Below, one piece after another: positions 39,265 to 47,911 of a DNA stretch of 55,047 nucleotides; the stretch's first letter is position 1, and each line of letters begins with the position of its first letter. This DNA is from a bacterium (GTDB lineage Bacteria; Patescibacteriota; Gracilibacteria; UM-FILTER-43-11), in NCBI GenBank assembly GCA_030427295.1, contig JAUHWS010000003.1:1-55047 (forward strand). Reading direction: 5' to 3'. Made by a program: the position numbers and the translations under genes. The notes below the pieces were generated by a model. The model was not told the origin of the DNA. It saw only the letters and a list, made by a program, of their open reading frames with translations, and did not search any database.

Positions 39265-40557
39265 TTAGGCCATGGCACGGATTGCCTCTTCAATCGTGAT
39301 ATCTCCGGTGGCTGCTTTGTAGAGGGCGTCTTTGCGCAGCAGGATCATCCCCTCTTTGACAGCCTGGTCTTCAATGTCGGAATGTGAGGCGCCACTGATG
39401 ATCAACTCTTCGATGGCGGGTGACATTTCAAGGACTTCAAAGAGTCCAATTCGACCTTTGTAACCGGTATTTTTACAGACCTCACAACCCGTGGCTTTAT
39501 ACAAAAAAGCTTCCTTGGGATCCAAGGTCGACTCCTTCAAAAACAAATCATGATATTTTTGAGGAACGGGGTAGGCTTCTCGACAATTGTTGCAGATTTT
39601 GCGGACGAGCCTTTGAGAGATGATGAGTTTGACGGCGGCGGTGATCAAAAAGCGATCGATTTCCATATTGAGGAGACGCTGAATGGTACCGACAGCGGTG
39701 TTGGTGTGAAGGGTGGAGAAAACTAGGTGACCGGTTAGTGCAGACTCGATCGCGAGTGAGGCGGTTTTTTGGTCGCGAATCTCCCCCACCATGATGATGT
39801 CGGGATCTTGACGGACCAAGGTACGTAAGCCATCGGAGAAGTCGAAGTCGATCTCGGTATTGATTTGAGTTTGGGTGACGTGAGGAATTTTGTATTCGAT
39901 AGGGTCTTCGAGGGTTGAGATGTTGTAAGCTTGAGCGTCGAAGGTTGAAATCATGGAAAAAAGCGAGGTGGATTTCCCTGACCCTGTCGGACCCACAGCC
40001 AACACCATGCCATAGGTTGCAGTCAGATGCCGTTCAACCTTCATGAGGATGTTGGGCAACATTCCCAGGTCGCGCAATTCGACCATTTGAGGGTTCTTTT
40101 CCAACAAACGGATCACTACTTTTTCTCCAAATTGAGTGGGAAGCACGGAGACGCGCAGATCTACTTGTTTGCCATCGGTGGATTCAAAACTGGTTTTCCC
40201 GTCTTGTGGCAATCGGTGTTCATCAATCCGGAGTCCGGAAAGAATCTTGATGCGGGCGATGAGCGGGTTGTGGTAGTCTGCTTGGAGCGTTTGGTGTTCC
40301 ATCATGGCCCCATCGATGCGAAAAAAGATTTTGAACTGGTTTTCGCTGGGTTTGAAGTGGATGTCACTGGCCCGATGATTGATGGCGGCAGCAAAGACGT
40401 CATTGAGCATCGTTGGGATGCTTTCTTCGTCGAATTGGACGGGTTCAATGGGTGCTTGCGTCGCTTGCCCCCCTTTTTCAAGGATGGCGGTGCTGACACC
40501 TTTTTCGTCGTCTTGCCGTTGATTTTTTTCGTTTTTTAGAACGTCGAGTAGCGACAT
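39265..40557 (-). CDS. pilB: Type IV pilus assembly ATPase (PilB/GspE)
   Basis: A 430-residue secretion ATPase that powers pilus extension. Walker A is GPTGSGKST, the Asp box and Walker B are near DIIMVGEIRD, and the zinc-binding Cys set is CNNC...CEVC. At about 430 residues it is shorter than typical PilB (about 550-570) and appears to lack the N-terminal MshEN domain. I chose the ATG at 40557; a GTG at 40578 is an alternative. It begins a three-gene operon. No retraction ATPase (PilT) is in the window. Confidence 0.93.
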   Translation of the reverse strand: MSLLDVLKNEKNQRQDDEKGVSTAILEKGGQATQAPIEPVQFDEESIPTMLNDVFAAAINHRASDIHFKPSENQFKIFFRIDGAMMEHQTLQADYHNPLIARIKILSGLRIDEHRLPQDGKTSFESTDGKQVDLRVSVLPTQFGEKVVIRLLEKNPQMVELRDLGMLPNILMKVERHLTATYGMVLAVGPTGSGKSTSLFSMISTFDAQAYNISTLEDPIEYKIPHVTQTQINTEIDFDFSDGLRTLVRQDPDIIMVGEIRDQKTASLAIESALTGHLVFSTLHTNTAVGTIQRLLNMEIDRFLITAAVKLIISQRLVRKICNNCREAYPVPQKYHDLFLKESTLDPKEAFLYKATGCEVCKNTGYKGRIGLFEVLEMSPAIEELIISGASHSDIEDQAVKEGMILLRKDALYKAATGDITIEEAIRAMA

Positions 40558-40661
40558 GAATTTTTGTTTTTGAGGCACATGAATATGATCTATTTATTTT
40601 AGCACAAATGGACTTTAAAATCAAGGCTTTATGGCTTATTTTTAAGGAGAATGAACAAAAT

Positions 40662-40689
40662 TTGACAAAATTAAAATTTTTGCTAAATT
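40662..40689 (+). promoter_or_regulatory. Predicted promoter of the unknown gene at 40714
   Basis: TTGACA at 40662-40667, 16 bases, TAAATT at 40684-40689, with the ATG at 40714. Similar to the promoters at 6609-6636 and 6675-6702. Confidence 0.6.
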
Positions 40690-40713
40690 TATTATTACCC
40701 CAACTCTCCAAAG

Positions 40714-41289
40714 ATGACTGCAGAAAACCCTTGCCAGCGAAGTGGGTTAGAATCGCTCTGTGATACATTTGAGGCTGCTTTAATGGCTCATGGCTTTAGA
40801 GAAAGCTTGCAACCACTAATCGGAGGTACGGACAGAGTGTTACGGCGCGGTGGTGTAGAAATAGTTTGCCTGACATTCGATTTGGATGAGCCTCGAGTGG
40901 GCGTTTTAGACGACATTGGCCCATTTGATGATGAATGCCAAAGTGCCCCAATTGAAAGAGACCTACGCTTAGGCAATCGACTTGAAATAGGAGTATATGT
41001 TCCCATTGTTAGGCTCTTAAGACCTTTGCTGTCTAGGCAATTTGGTCCCTACTTTGCCAAATGTCGTTCTGAAAGGATAAAATATTTGCGACAAAAGGAG
41101 GATATTCTTATTTGGACTCGGCTAGATCTGAAAAGTGCTATTGATCGTGTGCTTTTTTTGGCGGAAAAGGGTCAAGCTATTTGGGAAAAAAGCCCGGTAA
41201 GCTTACGCTCAAAACCAAAGACTAAAAAACAATCTAAAAAAAATAGATTGATCAAGCCTAGAGTCAAAAAAATCAAACTAGCTAGCTAA
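40714..41289 (+). CDS. Unknown protein with a basic tail
   Basis: A 191-residue protein, unrecognised. Residues 1-155 form a probable globular domain with three Cys in the first half, and the last 35 residues are very rich in Lys (KPKTKKQSKKNR), fit for binding nucleic acid. It lies between two blocks of pilus genes but looks like an insertion with its own strong promoter and lower GC than the neighbours. Confidence 0.6.
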   Translation: MTAENPCQRSGLESLCDTFEAALMAHGFRESLQPLIGGTDRVLRRGGVEIVCLTFDLDEPRVGVLDDIGPFDDECQSAPIERDLRLGNRLEIGVYVPIVRLLRPLLSRQFGPYFAKCRSERIKYLRQKEDILIWTRLDLKSAIDRVLFLAEKGQAIWEKSPVSLRSKPKTKKQSKKNRLIKPRVKKIKLAS

Positions 41290-41433
41290 AAAACACTTTC
41301 CTTTCTCTTAATTACTAATTCATTTGGCGAATGGGAGTTCCAAATGCTGTTGCTTTCTGCGGCATTTAATTCAAGCAGTCCGGATTGCCTAAATGCTCGT
41401 TTTGGAGTAATTTAAGGCTGTGGAAAACTCCTC

Positions 41434-41859
41434 ATGAAAACAAAAATAAATAACATCGCTGGTTTTTCGTTGATTGAACTGCTCTTCGCCATTGTTTTTT
41501 TGTCCGTGGTGATTGTAGGTATCATGAAATTACAGACCAGCAATGTGATTTTAGGAAACACCCAGCAGAATCAATTGAAAGCTCACTTTTATGCCATTCA
41601 AGCCCTTGAAATAGTTGAGAGTCTGCCTTTTTCAGCCATCGACAACTGCGGTGACGTTTGTTATTTGACCGAAAATGGAGGAGGTTATGACCTGGGAAAT
41701 GCGGTCGAGCCCCTGGATGAAGGACTTTTTGAACGGCGTCTGGTCAAAAATCAAGAGGGATTGATGAGTAAATCGGCTTACGTGGTGACCGCCGAAGTGG
41801 CCTGGACGGACAGCAGTGGACCTCACGTGGTTTCAGCCAAGCGAGTGGTTTTTGACTAA
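41434..41859 (+). CDS. Minor prepilin (PilV-like)
   Basis: A 141-residue prepilin. AG followed by FSLIELLFAIVFLSVVIVG is the cleavage site and helix with Glu at +5. The remainder, with two Cys close together (DNCGDVCY), is a short globular head. It is first in the plus-strand prepilin series. Minor pilins of this kind prime pilus assembly. Confidence 0.88.
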   Translation: MKTKINNIAGFSLIELLFAIVFLSVVIVGIMKLQTSNVILGNTQQNQLKAHFYAIQALEIVESLPFSAIDNCGDVCYLTENGGGYDLGNAVEPLDEGLFERRLVKNQEGLMSKSAYVVTAEVAWTDSSGPHVVSAKRVVFD

Positions 41860-41870
41860 CTGTTTTTTGT

Positions 41871-42060
41871 AAGGACTAAGGACTATGGACTAAGAACTAA
41901 GCGTTAAACTATTTGTGAGACAATTCGCAACCCATTCGTAAACTATTCGTAAACCATTCGTAAACTATTCGTAAACCATCCGTAAACTATTCGTAAACCA
42001 TCCGTAAACTATTCGTAAACCATCCGTAAAACAACTCGTCATTAGTAACTCGTCATTAAA
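41871..42060. repeat. 7-bp array followed by ten 11-bp units
   Basis: GGACTAA-type heptamers at 41874-41902, then ten 11-base units from 41923 to 42032 alternating ATTCGTAAACC / ATTCGTAAACT and ATCCGTAAACT, so a 22-base superperiod is visible. A short ACTCGTCATTAGTA stretch follows. The array ends 17 bases before the next start. Confidence 0.8.
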
Positions 42061-42076
42061 AATAGCTATCCGAAAC

Positions 42077-43828
42077 GTGCTCAAATCTAAAACAGAAAAA
42101 TCAAAGGGCTTCACCCTGGTTGAACTGATCGTTTCAGTGGCCATCACGGCTATTTTGATGGTGGGAATAAGCGTTTTTTTCTCAAGCAGCTTTCAAAATC
42201 TCCTGGCGGCCCAGCAAAAATTGGATAGGGCTCAGGGGGAGTTGGTGCTGTCGAGCATCCTGACCAAAAAATTCAACCGGGCGGATCAGCTTTTAGAAAT
42301 GGGAGATGATTTTGCGGTACTAAGAACAGACGCTTCCAAAGAAAATAAACCCTTTATGTATGTGGGCAAAAAAGAGGATCAGCTGGTTTTGAAGGATTTT
42401 CTTATTTTCAATGGCCGGGAGAGTGATGTTTCAACCTTTTCGGATGTGAACAACGTCGATCAACCCAGTGGAATCACGAAAATGGATGGACAGTATTTTG
42501 TGATCGCTCCGCTTGAAAATGTGATTTATCGTTGCAGCAGTCTGCCGGGAGACTGTGAATCTAAATTAGACACCACAACCTTGGATTTGCCAGTGGACAT
42601 CGCTACAGATGGCACCCGTTTGTACGTGACAGACGCTGGGAGTGGGCGGGTTCTATCTATCAACCCCGATCAACCCAATGAGGTGGATGAGGTGCTGAGT
42701 GGATTGAATTATCCCACTGGGATTGAATATTATGAAGCTGGCGAAAACGCATATTTATTTGTGTCCGAGAGTCGGAACCATCAGGTCAAACGCATCGATT
42801 TAAACACCAGTGAGGTCGAGGTGGTTGTGGGAGCCGGAAGTCAGGCAGCCTGCAATCACAGCGCCCTGCTTTGCCAACTCAATTTTCCGATGGGGTTGGC
42901 TGTGGGAGATGATGGAAATGGTGAGGGACTTTTTATTGCGGACACGGGAGGTGGTCGGGTACTCAAGATGTCAGACCCTATTTTTGAACCGAGTCAGCAA
43001 GACATTGGTTTCACCTTAAATGGAGCCACTCCAATTTCTCGGATTGACTTCATTTTTCCTCCGGAGGTGATGGTTGATACGGTGACTGAATCCCAGGGCA
43101 ACACCCTTCATAAAGGCAAATATGCGGAGAATGAATCGGTGTTGAGCTTTCTGCTCAAAAGCCAAGCTAAGAGCACGCACTTGAAGGAGGAGTGTGATGA
43201 AGAAGACAACTGCACCAGCTTCTTTGCAGGCTTTCATGTGGATGCCGAGCAGCACATTTTTGAAGTGGGAGATGACATTTTATTTGATGGCAAGGCCTTT
43301 AAAGTCAGCAATGTGAGCCTTCAGGCCGAGGGATGGCGCATTGAAGTGTTGCCGGACAATTTACAGTTTGAGCCTGATTTGGAAGAGCCCATCTCCATCA
43401 CAAATGCTTTCTCGGGAAATCACACCTTTTCATTTGATCTTTCTGGAATTGAGTGGCCTCCTGGTTATCATTCGATTTCGGCCAAGGTGTATGACGATGA
43501 AAATCAAATCGTCAATGATCCTCTGTTGGAAAAATATATTTTGCATGTGGGGAATGGTGAACTTGGGGGTTCAGAGGATTTGATTGAGGTGATTTCACAG
43601 GAACTTCCTTACCCGACAGACTTGAGTTTTTCGGGAAATAATTTGGAAATTTCGGACGCAGCGGAGTACACCACTGATTTTGCTGAGCCGGATTACCGGA
43701 GTGATTTTGAAGTGACAACCCTTGATTTCTCCACAAAGAATGAGGGACAACTGCTTGAAATGCGCCTGGTGAAAAATGAAGAAGGCGAATTGAAGGAATC
43801 TATTTTTAATGCCGCTTTAACTGACTAA
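42077..43828 (+). CDS. Prepilin fused to an NHL-like propeller (PilW-like)
   Basis: A 583-residue protein. The leader ends KG and FTLVELIVSVAITAILMVG follows, giving a type IV prepilin start (GTG start at 42077). After about 110 residues come repeated units reading PSGITKMDGQYFVIAPLE, PVDIATDGTRLYVTDAGSG, PTGIEYYEAGENAYLFVSES and PMGLAVGDDGNGEGLFIADTGGG, the pattern of NHL beta-propeller blades, to about residue 300. The last 280 residues are extra beta-rich. A minor pilin with a propeller head is unusual. It is followed with no gap by the PilX-like gene. Confidence 0.8.
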   Translation: MLKSKTEKSKGFTLVELIVSVAITAILMVGISVFFSSSFQNLLAAQQKLDRAQGELVLSSILTKKFNRADQLLEMGDDFAVLRTDASKENKPFMYVGKKEDQLVLKDFLIFNGRESDVSTFSDVNNVDQPSGITKMDGQYFVIAPLENVIYRCSSLPGDCESKLDTTTLDLPVDIATDGTRLYVTDAGSGRVLSINPDQPNEVDEVLSGLNYPTGIEYYEAGENAYLFVSESRNHQVKRIDLNTSEVEVVVGAGSQAACNHSALLCQLNFPMGLAVGDDGNGEGLFIADTGGGRVLKMSDPIFEPSQQDIGFTLNGATPISRIDFIFPPEVMVDTVTESQGNTLHKGKYAENESVLSFLLKSQAKSTHLKEECDEEDNCTSFFAGFHVDAEQHIFEVGDDILFDGKAFKVSNVSLQAEGWRIEVLPDNLQFEPDLEEPISITNAFSGNHTFSFDLSGIEWPPGYHSISAKVYDDENQIVNDPLLEKYILHVGNGELGGSEDLIEVISQELPYPTDLSFSGNNLEISDAAEYTTDFAEPDYRSDFEVTTLDFSTKNEGQLLEMRLVKNEEGELKESIFNAALTD

Positions 43829-44440
43829 ATGAGCCACAATCAATCAAAACCACGGGGGTCAATCTTGATTTGGACAGTGTTCATGAGTTTGCTGCTGGCG
43901 ACGGTTTTCTTTTTCGTGGCTCAGCGATTGAATTTGAATGCGGCCCTTCAGCGCAAAACCATTGAGCGTCAAAATGCCGAGCTGTTTTTGGAGAGCTATG
44001 CCGATCACATCACCTCGCTGAGTGCAGATGAGCTGACTGAAACCATCATCGATTTTGAGGGAATCACAGGGGCTTTGACCCATCAAGTGAATGAGATCAA
44101 GGGAGGCTTGGATGTGGGAGAAACCGTCGAATACAAGGTGAAGGATGGGGACGCTAAAGTTCTGTGGGGCCGTTGTGAGGCGGGGGAAATTGGCTATCTA
44201 TTTGAGGTGAATCCCAGTGAAACGCCCTCAAGTGGCAATTGTGGGATTTATGATGGGGTGGTGATCAGCAGTGGCCCCGTGATCAGCCTCACTTCGCCAG
44301 AAGTGCCTTTGCATTATAAAATCACCCCGCAAAATGCGGCTATACTTTATGATCGAGCCTGGCACTTGTCTTTAGAATATCCCATGAATGGACAACAAAC
44401 TTTGAAACTGGAGCGAGATTTCATTCCAGAAGGGGTGTAG
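43829..44440 (+). CDS. PilX-like membrane-anchored protein
   Basis: A 203-residue protein. After RG the helix SILIWTVFMSLLLATVFFFVA is of the PilX kind, lacking Glu at +5. The rest is soluble, with two Cys. PilX-type proteins are minor pilus components. Its first base follows directly on the stop of the PilW-like gene. Confidence 0.7.
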   Translation: MSHNQSKPRGSILIWTVFMSLLLATVFFFVAQRLNLNAALQRKTIERQNAELFLESYADHITSLSADELTETIIDFEGITGALTHQVNEIKGGLDVGETVEYKVKDGDAKVLWGRCEAGEIGYLFEVNPSETPSSGNCGIYDGVVISSGPVISLTSPEVPLHYKITPQNAAILYDRAWHLSLEYPMNGQQTLKLERDFIPEGV

Positions 44441-44460
44441 TGGGAGGATTTTATTTCCGT

Positions 44461-44490
44461 TTGAAAAAGGATCAGGAAGTACGCTACAAT
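44461..44490 (+). promoter_or_regulatory. Predicted promoter of the major pilin-like gene
   Basis: TTGAAA at 44461-44466, 18 bases, TACAAT at 44485-44490. It lies 24 bases before the ATG. Confidence 0.55.
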
Positions 44491-44513
44491 GAGGGCGAAA
44501 ACTTAAAAAAAAG

Positions 44514-45014
44514 ATGATGAAAACCTTAAAAAATAAAATCAATTCTAAAAAAGGGTTCACCTTGGTCGAGCTGTTGGTGGTGATTGCCATCATTGCTATT
44601 TTGTCAGTCACGGCTTATGTGGCCTTGAGTGGGCAGACCGGGAAAGCAAGAGATTCTAGGCGGCAACAAGACCTATCTTCCATTCAAACGGCCGTGGAAC
44701 TTTATTTTGTGAACAATAACAGTGAGTATCCTAAAACCTTGGATGACTTGAAAGAAAATGAAATGAGAGAGATTCCAACCGATCCGTCGACGGGAGAGGT
44801 TTATATCTATGCGACTGAGGCGCCTTACAAAACCTATCAGCTGGGAGCCACGTTGGAGGGGGAAGAGGGTGATTACGAGGCGTATGTGATCGGAAACAGT
44901 GATACAAACTTGATCGAGGGAGTGGACACCTTGGTGGGGCAGTGTGGCGACGATCTTGACCCTGTGGAAGATGGCAGCAAGAATTGTGTGCCCATGAAAG
45001 TTTGGAACGATTAA
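44514..45014 (+). CDS. Type IV pilin, probably the major subunit
   Basis: A 166-residue prepilin with KG then FTLVELLVVIAIIAILSVTAY, a strong match to type IVa and GspG-type pilins. Residues 50-60 (GKARDSRRQQDL) are the usual polar start of the head, the domain is small, and two Cys near the C-terminus (VGQCG and KNCVP) could form a disulfide loop. Having its own promoter and the best helix, it is the likeliest main subunit. Confidence 0.88.
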   Translation: MMKTLKNKINSKKGFTLVELLVVIAIIAILSVTAYVALSGQTGKARDSRRQQDLSSIQTAVELYFVNNNSEYPKTLDDLKENEMREIPTDPSTGEVYIYATEAPYKTYQLGATLEGEEGDYEAYVIGNSDTNLIEGVDTLVGQCGDDLDPVEDGSKNCVPMKVWND

Positions 45015-45038
45015 TTTTAAAAAATAATTAAAAAAGGT

Positions 45039-45764
45039 ATGAAAAAATTTAGCTCTACTTTATTCTTGTCTTTGATTTTATTCCTCTCGGGCTGTGCTGG
45101 AGACAATGCAAATGAGGAACGAAATGACGGTGCCACCAATGATTCTGGACTTGAAATTCAAACAGAAACCAATCTGGATGATCCTTCTACTTCTAACGAC
45201 AACGTAACTATGACTGACTTTGATCAAACCGCTTTGCCTGAAAAAGGCGAAGACATTGTGGTGATGGAAACCAATAAGGGGACCATTAAGATTCGACTTT
45301 TCCCAGAGCAAGCGCCTAAAACCGTGGAGAATTTTGTGGGCTTAGCTGAAAAAGGTTATTACGATGGCCTCACATTTCACCGCGTGATTCCCAACTTCAT
45401 GATTCAAGGGGGTGACCCCGCCGGAAATGGAACCGGGGGTGAGAGCTTGTGGGGAGGAACCTTTGAGGATGAAATTTCGATGGATCTTAGCAATCTGCCT
45501 GGAGCCTTGGCCATGGCGAATTCTGGTAAAGACACCAATGGCTCACAATTTTTCATCAACCAAGTGGACAACAGTTATTTGAACGGTTATGAAAATGGTC
45601 AGCTGAAAGACTGCAGCTCTCGCATGGTTTCTTGTCATGCTGTTTTTGGGCAAGTGTTTGAGGGGATGGATGTGGTCGAAGCCATCACCGAAGCAGAAAC
45701 CGGTGCGAATGACAAACCCGTAGAGGATGTGGTGATGGAAACTGTGACTGTGGAAGCATATTGA
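45039..45764 (+). CDS. Peptidyl-prolyl cis-trans isomerase lipoprotein (cyclophilin type)
   Basis: A 241-residue protein. The lipobox LSGC (Cys19) follows a hydrophobic signal, then an acidic linker. From about residue 70 the cyclophilin fold: GTIKIRLFPEQAPKTVENF, GYYDGLTFHRVIPNFMIQGGDP with the active-site Arg, and AMANSGKDTNGSQFFI. It would help fold exported proteins at the outer face. A rho-independent terminator follows at 45793. The preceding pilin gene is 24 bases away. Confidence 0.92.
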   Translation: MKKFSSTLFLSLILFLSGCAGDNANEERNDGATNDSGLEIQTETNLDDPSTSNDNVTMTDFDQTALPEKGEDIVVMETNKGTIKIRLFPEQAPKTVENFVGLAEKGYYDGLTFHRVIPNFMIQGGDPAGNGTGGESLWGGTFEDEISMDLSNLPGALAMANSGKDTNGSQFFINQVDNSYLNGYENGQLKDCSSRMVSCHAVFGQVFEGMDVVEAITEAETGANDKPVEDVVMETVTVEAY

Positions 45765-45792
45765 TCTCATTGATTTTCAAAAAACTTCATTT

Positions 45793-45821
45793 AAGACCGG
45801 AGCTTCTTCCGGTCTTTTTTG
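45793..45821 (+). terminator. Terminator after the cyclophilin gene
   Basis: AAGACCGGA (45793-45801) pairs with TCCGGTCTT (45808-45816) across a six-base loop, followed by a T-run. Confidence 0.85.
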
Positions 45822-45899
45822 TAGGTGAGCATGAATCCCTCCAAATTATTGAAAAGATTGTGTAGAATGGTGAAGTATGATGTAACCCTATCCATTGCT

Positions 45900-47369
45900 A
45901 TGAAAAAGATCCGCGTTCGTATTGCCCCCTCTCCGACGGGACTGCTGCATATTGGAACTGTCAGAGTGGCGCTTTATAATTACCTTTTTGCCAAACAGAA
46001 TGACGGGGATTTTGTGCTGCGGATTGAAGATACGGACAAAGTTCGAAGTACGAAAGAATATGAAGAGGACATCATCAGTGGCTTACAAAATTTAGGCATT
46101 GGAGGCAATGAAGGACCGCATGTGGGAGGTGATTATGGACCGTATCGTCAATCGGAACGGACGGAGATTTATGTGAAATATCTCAAGCAATTGCTGGAGG
46201 AGGATAAAGCCTACTTTTGTGCCTGTAGTAAGGAGCGCTTGGAGGAAATGCGAGAGGTTCAACGGGCGGCCAAAAAACCAACCCGTTATGATGGAAAATG
46301 CCGAGGGGCTGGGGAGAGCTCTGGCGTGGTTCGTTTAAAAATCCCAGAGGATCGGGGTGACATCACGTGGGAAGATCTGATTCGAGGAAAAACCACGATT
46401 CATGCCAAAGAATTGGATGATTTTGTCATCGCTCGTTCTGCGGAGGATCCTTTGTTTCATTTTACCGTCGCAACGGATGATCATGAAATGCAGATCAGTC
46501 ATGTGATTCGGGGAGAAGACCATGTGAGTAACACCCCGAAGCATATTTTGATTTTTGAGGCATTTGGATGGGAGCTGCCAAAATTTGGTCACTTGCCCCT
46601 CATTTTGAATGAAGACAAGACTAAAATGAGCAAACGCAAGAACAAGGTATCGGTGGATGACTATTTGGCGGAGGGATATTTGCCTGCAGCCATCCTGAAC
46701 TTTTTGGCGTTGTTGGGATGGAACACGGGAGATGAACAGGAAATTTTTAGCTTGGAGGAGCTGGTCGAGAAGTTTAGCTTGGAGCGGGTGCACAAATCTG
46801 GAGCCGTGTTTGATTTGAAAAAATTGGATTGGATCAATGGGGAGTACATCAAAAAAAATATTGCCCAGGACATCGACGGGTTTTATGAAATGGTGAAACT
46901 CTTCATCAAAGGGTCAGAGTTCGACACGCAAAGTGCGGAGGGTGAAGCCTTGATCAAAAAAATCCTGCAGGATCCTGATTTTGAAGGACGCTTTAAAAAG
47001 CTATCGGAGTTGGAAGAGGGATTGTCACCTCTTTTTGCTGAACTGCCGGATTACCCGTATGAATTGATCGCTCGGGAGAAGTTTAAAATCACCGCCGAGA
47101 TACTGAAAGAGGTACTTGAAAAAGCCATTGAAAAGGTGGAAGCGCTGGAGTGGGACAAGGGAGACGGCACCAAAAATCAAGATATTTCGGAGGCCTTTGT
47201 GAGTATTGTTGGAGAACTCAGCCTTAAAAATGGCCAAGTCCTCTGGCCCATTCGGGTCGCGCTGTCTGGATTAGAACGTTCGCCTAATTTTGCTACCCTG
47301 GCGGTGTATTTGGGGAAGGAGGAGGTATTGAAGCGTTTAGAGGTGGCTTTGGGAAAGATTGAAGGGTGA
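45900..47369 (+). CDS. gltX: Glutamyl-tRNA synthetase
   Basis: A 489-residue class I synthetase that charges tRNA with glutamate. IAPSPTGLLHIGTVR is the HIGH region, KMSKRKNKVSV the KMSKS region, and a Cys cluster (FCACSKERLEE and later KCR) near residues 125-155 suggests a zinc site. I chose the ATG at 45900 because the family begins at KKIRVRIAPSPTG; the longer frame reads through the spacer. Whether it also charges tRNA-Gln (with GatCAB) cannot be seen here. Confidence 0.96.
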   Translation: MKKIRVRIAPSPTGLLHIGTVRVALYNYLFAKQNDGDFVLRIEDTDKVRSTKEYEEDIISGLQNLGIGGNEGPHVGGDYGPYRQSERTEIYVKYLKQLLEEDKAYFCACSKERLEEMREVQRAAKKPTRYDGKCRGAGESSGVVRLKIPEDRGDITWEDLIRGKTTIHAKELDDFVIARSAEDPLFHFTVATDDHEMQISHVIRGEDHVSNTPKHILIFEAFGWELPKFGHLPLILNEDKTKMSKRKNKVSVDDYLAEGYLPAAILNFLALLGWNTGDEQEIFSLEELVEKFSLERVHKSGAVFDLKKLDWINGEYIKKNIAQDIDGFYEMVKLFIKGSEFDTQSAEGEALIKKILQDPDFEGRFKKLSELEEGLSPLFAELPDYPYELIAREKFKITAEILKEVLEKAIEKVEALEWDKGDGTKNQDISEAFVSIVGELSLKNGQVLWPIRVALSGLERSPNFATLAVYLGKEEVLKRLEVALGKIEG

Positions 47370-47384
47370 TCATTTAATTTCTTA

Positions 47385-47447
47385 TGTCATCTTCGGACTT
47401 TTTCCGGAGAACTAGTTTAGACTCCTGGGACAAGTCCGAGAGTGACA
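47385..47447. repeat. TGTCAT...GAGTGACA element, short copy
   Basis: A 63-bp relative: it begins TGTCAT and closes GAGTGACA, with TCGGACTT/AAGTCCGA arms inside. It lies 15 bases before a GTATATAC element, with the order reversed compared with 14798 and 23009. Confidence 0.5.
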
Positions 47448-47461
47448 TTGGGGTGTGGGGT

Positions 47462-47683
47462 GGGTATATACTTTCCTCTCAATTACGAATTACGAGTTAC
47501 GAATTACGAATTAAATCGCAAGGCCTAAGACTTCTATTTTTAAACCTTATTCAGATTCTAAATAGCTTAAATAAAACAAATTTTAACTCATTGAGTACCT
47601 GCCTGCCGGCAGGCAGGTTGGAATGAATTGGGGTGAATTAAGACATGAGTATATAGATGGAGAGAGGGTGAGTATATACTTCA
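47462..47683. mobile_element. GTATATAC-bounded repeat element, type-1 core, inverted copy
   Basis: Only one GTATATAC at the left (47464-47471), GTATATAG (47649-47656) and GTATATAC (47672-47679) at the right. The left half matches copy 2 (9069-9340) on the other strand for about 43 bases, and the right half matches copy 1. Where copy 1 has about 50 further core bases, this copy has the palindrome at 47597-47618 instead. Confidence 0.75.
47597..47618. repeat. Palindrome ACCTGCCTGCC/GGCAGGCAGGT
   Basis: A perfect 22-bp palindrome, inside the type-1 GTATATAC element. In one frame it reads as CLPAGR. I recall peptides of the LPAGRQAG type from CPR genomes, which would fit a dispersed palindrome of this kind; that is memory, not a search. 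Confidence 0.6.
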
Positions 47684-47751
47684 TGTCTGATGTCTAATGG
47701 GCTAATGTCTGATTTAGATCATGCGTACTACGTAATCCTTAAACAAAAAAC

Positions 47752-47843
47752 CATTCGTTAACTATTCGCAGCTATCCGCAACCTATTCGTATTCGTAAAC
47801 CATTCATGAGACAATTCGTAAAGCTATTCGTTACACGATCCGG
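47752..47843. repeat. 11-bp periodic array upstream of the SLH gene
   Basis: Imperfect units such as CATTCGTTAAC, TATTCGCAGCT, ATCCGCAACC and CAATTCGTAAAG. It is the most degenerate of the 11-bp arrays and lies 69 bases before the ATG. Confidence 0.55.
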
Positions 47844-47911
47844 ACAAAAACCTTGTGGTTTGGTTAACAAAGTGTTAAATTCTTGGCGGAAAAAAATATA
47901 AAAATAAAACA

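Noticed and set aside
41923..42032. CRISPR array
   Set aside because: The 11-bp units are contiguous without spacers, and no cas gene lies near.
47384..47626. Open frame containing STCLPAGRLE
   Set aside because: It is the translation of a repeat element and its palindrome, not a gene.
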